The notes under the pieces: generated by a model | The model's database searches: none | What the model saw: only the letters and a program-made list of their open reading frames with translations | What the model was told of the DNA's origin: nothing | Program-made: the position numbers and the translations under genes | Assembly (NCBI GenBank): GCA_949285425.1 | Contig: CASEAJ010000044.1 | Span: 1 to 64,000 of the forward strand | Length of the DNA stretch: 64,000 bases | Direction: 5' to 3' | DNA from: an uncultured Porphyromonadaceae bacterium | Lineage (GTDB): Bacteria > Bacteroidota > Bacteroidia > Bacteroidales > Paludibacteraceae | Part shown: one piece after another, positions 26,930-35,205 of the stretch | Numbering within the stretch: position 1 is the first letter of the stretch | How the letters are laid out: every line of letters starts with the position of its first letter

Positions 26930-27048
26930 GGTGTGTCAGAATGGGTAAGATGCAAGGCGCTGAGACTGAGGCTAAGGAAACATACTGACGTATGTGACCG
27001 AAGCCGAATGTCGAAAGCAACACAGCAGATTACCCATTCTGATACACC
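26930..27048. mobile_element. MITE-like element, full copy
   Basis: A 119-bp element between the lipoprotein and esterase genes. Its ends are inverted: GGTGTGTCAGAATGGGTAA at the left and TTACCCATTCTGATACACC at the right. The interior contains AAGATGCAAGGCGCTGA, a CATACTGACGTATGTGA palindrome and CGAAAGCAACACAGCAGA. Two other forms lie at 43274-43420 and 62101-62148. No transposase is encoded; it may move in trans or spread as a REP-like element. Confidence 0.7.
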
Positions 27049-27067
27049 GTTTTCTTTGTTTGGGTAT

Positions 27068-28351
27068 TTATTTGCCGCATTTCTCTTTCAGCCATGCGAT
27101 GTGGGCTGCCCATTGTTCGGGATAGGTCCAGTGTCCTGTTTCGAGGAACAGGTGCAGTTCTTTTTCGCCCGGCATGACGTTGTATGCAGCATAAGTGGAT
27201 GTAGGTGCGCAGGTCACGTCATTGTATCCCCAAGAGTACCAGCCCGGCACGTTGACTCGACGGGCGAAGTTCACCACATCGAAATAGGCCAGTGTTTCCA
27301 CTTCGTTCGGGCCCGGTTTGGCGTTGCGGAAATAATGCGGCCAGCCACCGGCACGTCCGTGAATGTAGCCTGCATAGTCGCACAAGGCCGGATAGAAAGC
27401 CGCCAGAAATTTGATGCGTTTGTCCAGTCCGGCAGTCACGATGGAGAGTGCGCCTCCCTGGCTTCCTCCGGTGACACCGATGGTTTCGCCGTCAAATTCG
27501 GGCAGGGTGAACAGAAAGTCAACGGCACGCACGCAGCCGACATACACCCGTTTGTAGTAGTGGCGGTCGCGGTCGTCCTTATTGATAAAGTAGTAGTCGC
27601 GCAAGGCTCCGTTCAGCAGGTTGTCATACAGTTCCTGTGGCAGATTGACCGGTATGCCGTGTATGCCGATTTGCAGACTGATGATGTCATCGGCCACTTG
27701 TGTACCTCCATACGGTCGCACGCCGGCTCCCGGCACGTGCAGTATGGCAGGATATTTGCCGGCCTTTTTCGGTACGGTGAGCATGCCGTATATGCGCGAA
27801 CCCCATTCCCGGTCGTTGCGGAAGCTGACATGATACACGTTCTGCGTAGCCGTGCATTTTCCCGGAACCAGCGTCATGTGCGGGTCGAGCGACACTTTGC
27901 GTGCTTCGGCTATGGCGTTGCTCCAGAATGCATCGAAGTCTTTCGGCTCGGCGGTCATGGGTTGTATTTTGTCCACGTCAAAGCCGGCGGTAGCCATGCC
28001 TTCATAGCGGCGGCCATCCACTTTGGCCGTGACTTTGCAGCGCAGGAATCCCGGCTCTTTCAGCGAGGCTTTCAGTGTGGTTTTGCCGTTGGAAAGCACC
28101 ACATCTTTCTTGATGACAGTAGGAAAGGCTTCGGGCCCCAGTTCATAGTCTACGGTCACATCCTTCAACAGGTTCTCGTTCTTCAGCACCTGCACGGTGA
28201 AGGTCACTTCTTCCTTGGCCTTGTACTGCCAGTCGGTGCGGTCGGGCGATACGATAACGGTGACTAACTTTTGTGCCGGTTGTGCGGCCACATACACATT
28301 GCCTCCCCACAACGAAGTGAGGAAAAGGGTAAGAAACAATAATTTCTTCAT
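27068..28351 (-). CDS. Acetyl xylan esterase / cephalosporin-C deacetylase-like hydrolase
   Basis: The 427-residue secreted alpha/beta hydrolase has a signal peptide (about 1-25, ending WGGNVYVAA), an N-terminal beta-sandwich (about 30-130) and an AXE1-type catalytic domain (140-425). The nucleophile serine is in GVTGGSQGGALS, the acid lies before it in FPALCDY region, and the histidine is in LFLETGHWTYPEQ. It should remove acetyl groups from xylan-like or host glycans in the periplasm. A MITE-like element separates it from the downstream lipoprotein gene. Confidence 0.88.
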   Translation of the reverse strand: MKKLLFLTLFLTSLWGGNVYVAAQPAQKLVTVIVSPDRTDWQYKAKEEVTFTVQVLKNENLLKDVTVDYELGPEAFPTVIKKDVVLSNGKTTLKASLKEPGFLRCKVTAKVDGRRYEGMATAGFDVDKIQPMTAEPKDFDAFWSNAIAEARKVSLDPHMTLVPGKCTATQNVYHVSFRNDREWGSRIYGMLTVPKKAGKYPAILHVPGAGVRPYGGTQVADDIISLQIGIHGIPVNLPQELYDNLLNGALRDYYFINKDDRDRHYYKRVYVGCVRAVDFLFTLPEFDGETIGVTGGSQGGALSIVTAGLDKRIKFLAAFYPALCDYAGYIHGRAGGWPHYFRNAKPGPNEVETLAYFDVVNFARRVNVPGWYSWGYNDVTCAPTSTYAAYNVMPGEKELHLFLETGHWTYPEQWAAHIAWLKEKCGK

Positions 28352-28390
28352 GATAGAATAAAAAAATAGTTAGCAGTTAATAGTTAGTAG

Positions 28391-28453
28391 TGACAAGTGA
28401 CAAGTGACAAGTGACAAGTGACAAGTAACAAGTAACAAGTGACAAATGACACT
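28391..28453. repeat. Tandem heptamer array TGACAAG, nine units
   Basis: Nine 7-bp units: five exact TGACAAG, two TAACAAG, one TGACAAA, one TGACACT. It is followed by AT-rich TTAATCATTAATAATTAATC text. The same two kinds of text, in scattered form, fill most of the capsule-locus spacers after 45 kb. Confidence 0.85.
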
Positions 28454-28505
28454 TAATCATTAATAATTAATCATTGAACATTAAATTCGCTCTCCCGTCC
28501 GGCTT

Positions 28506-29117
28506 CTAAATTTGTGTGATGCTTGTCAGCCGTCCGTTTTCGAACATGATACTTGACCTCGGGATATCTTTTTTGTAATCACGGTCATAGGTCCAGTTTT
28601 CATGTGTGACACCTCCCATGGGCAATACGCTTACGGCATCCGGTTTCCCCATGAGCTGTTCCACCGATTCCTTGTCCATACCCATGTATAGCGTGACCGT
28701 TCCCTTTCTGCTTTTTATTTCGAAACGTTGGGAGCGGTCAAGGTCCTGTTCTTTTGTTTCGGAGCGTGTTTTGCGCTGGGTTTGTGTGGCGGTGGGGGCA
28801 GTCGTTTGGGAACTTGTGGCCGGCCGGCCGACGGCATCCTTGACTTGCTGCATGTCCTTTCTCAGCTGTTCGATGAGGGTGTTCATCCGCCGCAATTCCT
28901 TTTCTGTCTGCAACTGGTTGGATGTGCCTGTTGCGGGATTGGCTTTCGGGCTGTCTGTTTCTTCGTATATATATACGGTGTCGGCCATATATACGGTATC
29001 GGCAGGGAGCGCTTCTTCAGGTTTTGTCTTGCCCAGGTCGGTGATGTCGATTCCGTATGCAGCGTAGAGCAGCATCATGCCCAAGGCGCCTGTAATGAGA
29101 CCGGCTAAAAATTTCAT
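28506..29117 (-). CDS. Membrane-anchored protein with BamE/SmpA-like C-terminus
   Basis: The 203-residue protein has an N-terminal TM or uncleaved signal (MKFLAGLITGALGMMLLYAA), a low-complexity middle with a possible coiled coil (about 70-95, LRRMNTLIEQLRKDMQQVKD) and a polar T/Q-rich linker. The last 60 residues contain LYMGMDKESVEQLMGKPDAV and HENWTYDRDYKKDIPRSSIMFENGRLTSI, the pattern of SmpA/OmlA-like beta domains. The location is periplasmic facing; function unknown. A -7 box lies at 29146-29153. It stands alone between repeat tracts. Confidence 0.65.
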   Translation of the reverse strand: MKFLAGLITGALGMMLLYAAYGIDITDLGKTKPEEALPADTVYMADTVYIYEETDSPKANPATGTSNQLQTEKELRRMNTLIEQLRKDMQQVKDAVGRPATSSQTTAPTATQTQRKTRSETKEQDLDRSQRFEIKSRKGTVTLYMGMDKESVEQLMGKPDAVSVLPMGGVTHENWTYDRDYKKDIPRSSIMFENGRLTSITQI

Positions 29118-29145
29118 GATGTTTGTCTTTTAATGGTTTGTCGGA

Positions 29146-29153
29146 CAAAGGTA
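29146..29153 (-). promoter_or_regulatory. -7 box for the BamE-like gene
   Basis: Minus-strand TACCTTTG lies 28 bp before the ATG at 29117. Confidence 0.5.
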
Positions 29154-29371
29154 TATAATATTTCTTGGATGATGTGCGCGCACACCCTTTCGCTTGCCGA
29201 CTCCGTCTCTGTGTTTTATGAAAAATTAACGGGTGACGGAAGGAGGTTCGGGTTAATGTTAAGTAGTGAGGAGCGAGAAGCGGGTAGACCATTCGGATTA
29301 CCCCGTAGTTAATGTTTAATGATTAGCTGTCAACTGTCACTTGTCACTATTAACTGAAAACTGCGTTTTCA

Positions 29372-29403
29372 TTTGCTTTTCCGCTCATCATTCACTACTT
29401 TTG
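29372..29403 (+). promoter_or_regulatory. Orphan promoter upstream of array D
   Basis: TTTG at 29372-29375 and TACTTTTG at 29396-29403, spacer 20 bp. It duplicates the segment at 513-570. The nearest downstream plus-strand gene, argC, is 430 bp away and has its own -7 box. Confidence 0.6.
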
Positions 29404-29475
29404 TGGTACCGTTGCATGCGGTTTTTCCCCGGTCGGTTTTCCTTTGTTTTTTCCTCTCCCTCTCAAGCGAAATGA

Positions 29476-29674
29476 TACACTTCCTATAGTTTCTTGTCCC
29501 ACTTCCTATAGCAGATTCTTTAACACTTGTTCTTTTTGTCTTCTTATGTGCTGTCGTTCAGTGTACTATCTGTTACACTGAATGGCAAAACCAACTATAG
29601 TACGTTGGGCAACTACCTATAGTTAGTTGGACCACTTCCTATAGTTAGTTGGATGACTTCCTATAGGTGGTTGG
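29476..29674. repeat. 22-bp periodic inverted-repeat array D (two plus four units)
   Basis: The word CTATAG recurs at 29484 and 29506, then at 29595, 29617, 29639 and 29661: exactly 22 bp within each block. With the same 9-4-9 frame the core is always TATA. Right arms are GTTTCTTGT, GCAGATTCT, GTACGTTGG, GTTAGTTGG, GTTAGTTGG and GGTGGTTGG; left arms end ACTTCC or ACTACC. The 66-bp stretch between the blocks contains the hairpin TTCAGTGTA/TACACTGAA. Arm complementarity is weaker than in arrays A-C. Confidence 0.85.
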
Positions 29675-29795
29675 CGAATGCTGAAAGCAACGAGCAGATG
29701 GCTTGTTGTGATACATCTTTTGGTTCTGTGCCGGCAGGGAAGTGTGCAATATGCATTCTGTGTTCGTTTTATGCGGTCATTTCATTGATTTTCCT

Positions 29796-29803
29796 TAAGT
29801 TTG
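29796..29803 (+). promoter_or_regulatory. argC -7 box
   Basis: TAAGTTTG lies 30 bp before the argC ATG at 29833. Confidence 0.5.
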
Positions 29804-29832
29804 CAAGCGTAATTCATTCAAACAGATGGTTT

Positions 29833-30807
29833 ATGTCGAAAATAAAAGTAGGAGTTATCGGAGGGGCCGGTTACACGGCCGGTGAATTGTTGCGCATTCT
29901 GGTTTTTCATCCGCAGGTTGAGGTGGTGTTTGTCAACAGCACGAGCAACGCGGGCAATGCGGTGGGCGATGTGCATGAAGGCTTGTGGGGTGATACCGAT
30001 TTGCGGTTTACCGATGCGTTGCCGTTTGATGCGGTCGATGTGCTGTTTCTTTGTTCGGCACATGGCGACAGCCGCAAGTTTATGGAGTCGCACGATGTGC
30101 CCGAACGGTTGAAAATCGTCGACCTGTCCACCGACTACCGGGCCAAGAGTGCCGAGCACACGTTTGTGTATGGTTTGCCCGAACTGAACCGGGAAGCCAT
30201 CCGCCGGGCTTCGCGCATAGCCAACCCCGGATGTTTCGCCACCGCCATACAGCTGGCCCTGTTGCCACTCGCAGCCAAGGGACTGCTGACCGACGAGGTA
30301 CATGTGAATGCCATTACCGGTTCGACCGGAGCCGGCGTGAAGCCGTCGGCCACGTCACATTTCAGCTGGCGCAACAACAACCTGTCGGTGTACAAGGTGT
30401 TTTCCCATCAGCATTTGCAGGAAATAGGCCAGTCGCTCCGTCAGCTGCAGCCGGGGTTTGACCGGGCGGTGAACTTCATCCCCGTGCGGGGCGATTTTGC
30501 ACGCGGCATATTTGCCACGGCCTATACCGCTTGTCCGTTGTCGGGCGAAGAGGCGGTTGCTCTGTATCGTGACTATTATAAGGATGCCGCGTTTACGCAC
30601 GTGGTCGACGGAAACCCGGACATGAAGCAGGTGGTCAACACGAACAAGGCCATTCTTCATGTGGAAAAACACGGCGACAAGCTGTTCGTCGTTTCCACCA
30701 TCGACAACCTGCTGAAAGGGGCTTCCGGCCAGGCGGTGCAGAACATGAACCTCATGTTCGGACTTGACGAGGCTGAGGGCTTGCGCCTGAAACCGGTAGG
30801 ATTTTAA
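29833..30807 (+). CDS. argC: N-acetyl-gamma-glutamyl-phosphate reductase
   Basis: The 324-residue enzyme makes N-acetylglutamate semialdehyde in arginine synthesis. The N-terminal NADP-binding glycine loop VGVIGGAGYTAGELLRIL and the catalytic cysteine in IANPGCFATAIQLALLPL are present, and the C-terminal half has VNFIPVRGDFARGIFATAYT and the KGASGQAVQNMNLMFG end. Start at 29833 removes 60 upstream codons that lack any family resemblance. No other arg genes are near except argS at 43.4 kb. Confidence 0.95.
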   Translation: MSKIKVGVIGGAGYTAGELLRILVFHPQVEVVFVNSTSNAGNAVGDVHEGLWGDTDLRFTDALPFDAVDVLFLCSAHGDSRKFMESHDVPERLKIVDLSTDYRAKSAEHTFVYGLPELNREAIRRASRIANPGCFATAIQLALLPLAAKGLLTDEVHVNAITGSTGAGVKPSATSHFSWRNNNLSVYKVFSHQHLQEIGQSLRQLQPGFDRAVNFIPVRGDFARGIFATAYTACPLSGEEAVALYRDYYKDAAFTHVVDGNPDMKQVVNTNKAILHVEKHGDKLFVVSTIDNLLKGASGQAVQNMNLMFGLDEAEGLRLKPVGF

Positions 30808-30851
30808 AACCTGCCCATGAAAAGATGAATCGAAGACCAACAAGCAATACA

Positions 30852-32489
30852 ATGAAAAAGAAATGGTATGTGTGGAGTGTGGCGGCCGTGTTGCTGGCCA
30901 CAGCCTGCTCCGATACGAAGCGGAGTTCGGCTTGCAGTGAGTCCCGCCCGGTGACTCCTCCCGTCATGGGATGGAGTTCGTGGAACGCTTTCCGGGTGAA
31001 TATTGACGAGGAACTGGTGAAACGGCAGGCCGACTTGCTGGTGGAACTGGGCTTGAAAGATGCGGGATACCGCAACATCCACATAGACGATGGCTTCTTT
31101 GGCGGACGGGATGCCGCCGGGAACATGCAACCTCACCCGCAACGCTTCCCCAACGGTCTGAAGCCGGTGGTGGAGCACATCCACGGCCTGGGCCTGAATG
31201 CGGGCATTTACAGCGATGCGGGCAACAACACCTGCGGCTCGATGTGGGATGCCGATGAGGCCGGAATCGGTTCGGGACTCTATGGACACGAACGGCAGGA
31301 TGCGCAGCTTTATTTCGGTGAATGGGATTTTGACTTCATCAAGATAGACTATTGCGGAGGCGACTACCTCGGTCTGGACGAATGTGAACGTTATACGTAC
31401 ATTCGGCAGTGCATCGATTCGGTGAAACCGGGTGTGTCGCTCAATATATGCCGTTGGGCTTTTCCCGGCACATGGGCCGCTGATGTGGCCACCTCGTGGA
31501 GAATCAGCGGAGACATCAGTGCCAGCTGGAACTCGTTGAAATATGTGGTGCGGAAAAACCTCTATCTCTCGGCTTATGCCCGGAACGGTCGTTACAACGA
31601 CATGGACATGATGGTCATTGGCTTTGACAAGCACAACAGCCGGGTAGGCGGCGAGGGGCTTACACCTGACGAAGAATTGGCTCATTTCGGGCTGTGGTGC
31701 ATTATGAGTTCGCCTTTGCTCATAGGATGCAACTTGGAAGAAATGCCCGAATCATCGCTCGAATTGTTGAAAAACCGTGAACTCATAGCCTTGAACCAGG
31801 ACCCCCTGGGACTGCAGGCCTATGTGGCGCAGCATGTGAATGACGGATATGTGCTGGTGAAGGATGTGGAACAGAAGCGCGGACGGGTGCGGGCCGTGGC
31901 ATTGTACAATCCGGCCGACACGGCATGCCGCTTTTCGGTGCCTTTCGAGTCGCTGGAACTGGCCGGACAGGTGAACGTGCGTGACCTGGCGGAACGGGCC
32001 GATTTGGGTTGTTTCACCGGCCGCTTTGAACGGGAACTGCCGGCACACAGTGCCATGTTTCTGCGCATGGAGGCGGAAACACGCATGGAACCCGTGCTGT
32101 ATGAGGCCGAATGGGCCTATCTGCCCATGTTCAATGATTTGGGAAAAAATCCCAAGAACGTGACTTACATGGCCGATGAACAGGCTTCCGGTAAAATGAA
32201 GGTGGGCTACCTGGGAGGCCGTTCCGGAAACTATGCCGAATGGACCGAAGTGTACAGCGAGCGGGGAGGCGACTACGACCTCACCGTGCATTATTCATAC
32301 GGCAAAGGGCGGCAGCTGGAACTGACGGTCAACGGCCTCACGGTGCGCATTGACAAGCTGGTCGTTGATGACGGACCGGGCCGCGTCACCGTGCCTGTAA
32401 CGTTGCAGCCCGGCTACAACGTGGTGCGTATGGGCAACAGCCACAATTGGGCTCCCGACATAGATTGTTTTACTTTAAAGATGAAATGA
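30852..32489 (+). CDS. GH27 alpha-galactosidase-like lipoprotein with C-terminal CBM35-like domain
   Basis: The 545-residue protein has a lipoprotein signal (MKKKWYVWSVAAVLLATAC, lipobox ATAC), a GH27 TIM barrel (about 35-320) and a beta-sandwich plus CBM35-like module (about 410-545). Family marks are MGWSSWNAF, IHIDDGFF, the nucleophile segment DFIKIDYCGG and the acid/base segment SWRISGDISASW. It probably removes terminal alpha-galactosyl or alpha-N-acetylgalactosaminyl units at the cell surface. An in-frame start 27 bp earlier only adds a non-signal stretch. Overlaps the next gene by 4 bp. Confidence 0.88.
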   Translation: MKKKWYVWSVAAVLLATACSDTKRSSACSESRPVTPPVMGWSSWNAFRVNIDEELVKRQADLLVELGLKDAGYRNIHIDDGFFGGRDAAGNMQPHPQRFPNGLKPVVEHIHGLGLNAGIYSDAGNNTCGSMWDADEAGIGSGLYGHERQDAQLYFGEWDFDFIKIDYCGGDYLGLDECERYTYIRQCIDSVKPGVSLNICRWAFPGTWAADVATSWRISGDISASWNSLKYVVRKNLYLSAYARNGRYNDMDMMVIGFDKHNSRVGGEGLTPDEELAHFGLWCIMSSPLLIGCNLEEMPESSLELLKNRELIALNQDPLGLQAYVAQHVNDGYVLVKDVEQKRGRVRAVALYNPADTACRFSVPFESLELAGQVNVRDLAERADLGCFTGRFERELPAHSAMFLRMEAETRMEPVLYEAEWAYLPMFNDLGKNPKNVTYMADEQASGKMKVGYLGGRSGNYAEWTEVYSERGGDYDLTVHYSYGKGRQLELTVNGLTVRIDKLVVDDGPGRVTVPVTLQPGYNVVRMGNSHNWAPDIDCFTLKMK

Positions 32490-33019
32490 TGCAAAAAGCC
32501 GGATACATACTCCTCTGCTTTTCCCTTGTGTCCGGACTGTGGACGGCGCAGGCTTCCTTGCACGACGGGGAAACCGTGACCGACAGCATAGCCCCGGTCA
32601 GAATAGAACAGGTGTTTTATGATGCCGACAGTGTGCCGCTGGGTACCTATTATTATACGAATACGGCCCTTGACTCGACCGTTTACTTCCGGCCGAACGG
32701 CAGACGGATGGCTGTGCGTTTTGAAATGCCCGAATACGAAGGAGGATATGATTCCCTGCGGGTTTTCTTTGATGAGAAGTTCAGTCAGATTGAGGGGAAA
32801 GCCGAGAATATGAATGCCCTTGCACTGGTGTACATATTGCTGGAAAACGGAAAAGTTACCCGTGTCCATATCGGCGACCGCATAGCCTACAATAATCGTG
32901 AACTGAACTATGACCGGGAGATAAAGAAGATTTTGTTTCAGACGAAGGACAAGTGGATTGTGCCGGAAGAGGATAAGTCCGAACCGCGCTTGTTTGTCTA
33001 TCTTTTCACGCTCAATTAA
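32486..33019 (+). CDS. Small exported protein with TonB C-terminal-like domain
   Basis: The 177-residue product has an N-terminal signal peptide (MMQKAGYILLCFSLVSGLWTAQA). The C-terminal 90 residues (FEMPEYEGGYDSLRVFFDEKF, then ALALVYILLENGKVTRVHIGD) resemble the PEFPGG...L..F...N / V.F.V...G.....V pattern of TonB C-terminal domains in Bacteroidetes. There is no TM anchor apart from the signal, so it would be a periplasmic TonB-C-like protein. I do not recognise a closer family. It is translationally coupled with the GH27 gene (ATGATG start inside the stop region). Confidence 0.6.
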   Translation: MMQKAGYILLCFSLVSGLWTAQASLHDGETVTDSIAPVRIEQVFYDADSVPLGTYYYTNTALDSTVYFRPNGRRMAVRFEMPEYEGGYDSLRVFFDEKFSQIEGKAENMNALALVYILLENGKVTRVHIGDRIAYNNRELNYDREIKKILFQTKDKWIVPEEDKSEPRLFVYLFTLN

Positions 33020-33064
33020 GCCTTCCGTGTTTATGCTTTTTAATTCCGAACCGTCGACTGTTGC

Positions 33065-33487
33065 ATGATGAAACGGATGTCAGTGCTGCCCTATTGGAAG
33101 TCGCTTCTGGTGACAATGGTTATCCTGTTGCTTTCGTTTGCCCCGTCATCGGCGTTTCATTCGGTTCCGGTGGTACCTCATGCCGACAAACTGGTACATG
33201 CCGCCATGTATTTCGGGCTGACTGTCGTGTTGTTGCATGAGTATGTCTGCCGGCATCGGGAGTTTCGTTTCCGTTTTCGTATTGTATTGTTGTGTCTGCT
33301 CTATCCGGCCGTGCTGGGTGGAGGGGTCGAAATCATGCAAGGTCTGTTCTTCAAGCCGCGTACGGCCGACTGGTTCGACTGGCTGGCCGATGTGGCGGGG
33401 GTGTTGCTTGCCTGGATTCTTGTGTGCGGGTGGAGAAGGAGAATGAAAAACATAACCTGCTCGCCGGAAAAGCAACATCACCGATAA
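33065..33487 (+). CDS. VanZ-family membrane protein
   Basis: The 140-residue protein has four hydrophobic helices at about 10-28, 38-58, 70-90 and 105-122. The VanZ pattern is visible as VVPHADKLVHAAMYFGLTVVL (helix 2 with the conserved D-K-x-x-H) and GGGVEIMQGLFFKPRTADWFDWLADVAGVLLAW (E-x-x-Q, then R-x-x-D-x-x-D near the last helix). Function in Bacteroidetes unknown; the founder protein is associated with teicoplanin resistance. It lies 45 bp after the previous gene and 35 bp before dprA. Confidence 0.85.
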   Translation: MMKRMSVLPYWKSLLVTMVILLLSFAPSSAFHSVPVVPHADKLVHAAMYFGLTVVLLHEYVCRHREFRFRFRIVLLCLLYPAVLGGGVEIMQGLFFKPRTADWFDWLADVAGVLLAWILVCGWRRRMKNITCSPEKQHHR

Positions 33488-33522
33488 AGCATTTTGTAGA
33501 ACCCACCTAAAAAAAGGAATGT

Positions 33523-34653
33523 ATGACAGATAACGGGTTGTTATATAAAATAGGGATTACCTGCATAAAAGGCATTGGACCAATGCTGGCCAAGAACCTG
33601 ATTGCCTATACGGGTTCGCCCGAAAACATTTTCAAGGAAAAACGCGGCGTGCTGGAGCGGATACCCGGTATCGGTACCGTGCTGGCGGAAGAGATTGTGA
33701 AACAACGCGACGAGGCTTTGAAGCGTGCCTCACAGGAACTGGAGTTTATCGACCGTCAGGGCATACGGACCTGCTATTTTACCGACAAAGATTACCCTTA
33801 CCGTTTGAAAGAGTGTGCCGATGCTCCCTTGGTGCTGTTTGGAAAAGGGATGCCCGACCTGAATGCTGCCCGTTTCATTGCTGTGGTAGGTACCCGCAAG
33901 GCCACCGATGCCGGGCGTGAAAACTGCCGCAGGCTGATAGAGGACATCGCCCGTGCCTTGCCTGGTGCGGTCATTGTCAGCGGCCTGGCCTACGGCATCG
34001 ATGTGTGTGCCCATAAGGCGGCTTTGGAGTTTGGACTGCCTACGGTTGCTGTGCTGGCTCATGGTCTGGACATGATATACCCGGCCTTGCATCGTTCGGT
34101 GGCGGGAAATATCCTGGCTCACGGTGGCGGATTACTGACCGAGTACATGAGTGCGACAAGGCCCGACAAACCCAATTTTGTACAGCGCAACCGCATTGTG
34201 GCCGGCATGTGCGATGCGTTGGTTGTGGTGGAGTCGGCCCGCAAGGGTGGGGCGTTGATTACCGCTCACCTGGCCTGTGATTATAACCGGGATGTGTTTG
34301 CCTTTCCCGGCCGTGTGACAGATGAAACTTCGGCCGGTTGCCATGAACTGATAAAATGCAACCTGGCGGCACTCATTGAGTCGGCCGATGACTTGCTTGA
34401 TGCCATGAACTGGTTGCCGAAGGAAAAAAATGCTGCGGAACATCCGCTTCAACAGACACTTTTTGATGTATGCCCGGAGGAAGAAGATGACTTCTTGCGG
34501 ATGTTGCGTACCCATCCGGACGGTTTGTCGGCCAACGAATTGGTGGAACTCACCATGCAACCCTTCAGTCAGGTTTCTTCGCGGTTGCTTGAGATGGAAC
34601 TGAACGGGTTGGTCAAGCGCATGCCCGGCAATGTGTATAAGATGAAAAAGTGA
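33523..34653 (+). CDS. dprA: DNA processing protein DprA
   Basis: The 376-residue protein loads RecA on incoming single-stranded DNA. A helix-hairpin-helix start (GIGPMLAKNLIAYTG, LERIPGIGTVLAEEI) is followed by the Rossmann DprA domain with VGTRKATDAGRENCRRL, VSGLAYGIDVCAHKAAL and NRIVAGMCDALVVVESARKGGALIT. The C-terminal winged-helix (about 318-376, DGLSANELVELTMQPFSQVSSRLLEMELNG) is complete. dprA is widespread and does not prove competence. Start at 33523 agrees with homologues. Confidence 0.95.
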   Translation: MTDNGLLYKIGITCIKGIGPMLAKNLIAYTGSPENIFKEKRGVLERIPGIGTVLAEEIVKQRDEALKRASQELEFIDRQGIRTCYFTDKDYPYRLKECADAPLVLFGKGMPDLNAARFIAVVGTRKATDAGRENCRRLIEDIARALPGAVIVSGLAYGIDVCAHKAALEFGLPTVAVLAHGLDMIYPALHRSVAGNILAHGGGLLTEYMSATRPDKPNFVQRNRIVAGMCDALVVVESARKGGALITAHLACDYNRDVFAFPGRVTDETSAGCHELIKCNLAALIESADDLLDAMNWLPKEKNAAEHPLQQTLFDVCPEEEDDFLRMLRTHPDGLSANELVELTMQPFSQVSSRLLEMELNGLVKRMPGNVYKMKK

Positions 34654-34721
34654 ACAAAAGCCTCCTTTTAAATGTTTATTGAATAACAGGCCGATTATTA
34701 CAGAAACACTGGTCACCGTAT

Positions 34722-35171
34722 ATGTACAGCAAAGAAGAATTGCGACAATTGAAAAAAGAGTTTTGGGAAGGTTATGGCAGCTTTTGCCGTGATTTGCCTG
34801 AAATGGCAGGACGCAAAGACAATTTCCTGCTCAATACGAAAATGAAAGGAGTGGAATTCAAATACGATGCCACACGCGAAGGCGCGGCAGTCATCCTGGA
34901 AATCAATTTGCGCGATGAAAACGAGCGTTTTCGCAAGTATGAACAGTTTGAACGCTACAAAGCCATTATGGAGGCGGGCTTCCCCGATGGACTGGTATGG
35001 GATTTTGCCTATGTGCGCGAATGTGGTACCGAGGTGTGCCGCATTTATTCGCAACACAAGGGAATTGACATACACCGCCGCAGCGACTGGCTTGCCTTTT
35101 ACCGTTTCATGTCCACCGAAATGCTGAAGTTGGAAGAGGCTTTTCTCGATGTGCGTGATGCGATAGAGTAA
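34722..35171 (+). CDS. DUF4268-family protein
   Basis: This 149-residue soluble protein is acidic-basic mixed with no signal or TM segment. The start MYSKEELRQLKKEFWEGYG and the centre FKYDATREGAAVILEINLRDENERFRKYEQFERYKAIMEAGF match DUF4268 proteins, whose role is unknown and which often lie near restriction or nucleic-acid genes. Here it follows dprA by 68 bp. No nuclease signature is clear from sequence. Confidence 0.72.
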   Translation: MYSKEELRQLKKEFWEGYGSFCRDLPEMAGRKDNFLLNTKMKGVEFKYDATREGAAVILEINLRDENERFRKYEQFERYKAIMEAGFPDGLVWDFAYVRECGTEVCRIYSQHKGIDIHRRSDWLAFYRFMSTEMLKLEEAFLDVRDAIE

Positions 35172-35205
35172 TCATGGACCTGACTTGACAGTTTAACTTT
35201 ATAAA

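Larger units (their letters stand above)
29118..29832. other. Divergent intergenic region of 715 bp
   Basis: Between the BamE-like gene and argC. It holds low-complexity ATTAACT/GTCACTTGTCAC text (29290-29350), a complete promoter at 29372-29403, array D (29476-29674), a 9-bp hairpin (29557-29582) between the two array blocks, a MITE-like relic (CGAATGCTGAAAGCAACGAG at 29685-29704) and the argC -7 box. A gene is not evident; a short transcript from the 29.37-kb promoter would pass through array D. Confidence 0.6.

Noticed and set aside
28391-28453. Heptamer array as a member of the 22-bp family
   Set aside because: The period is 7 bp, units lack dyad symmetry, and text of this kind is spread through spacers.
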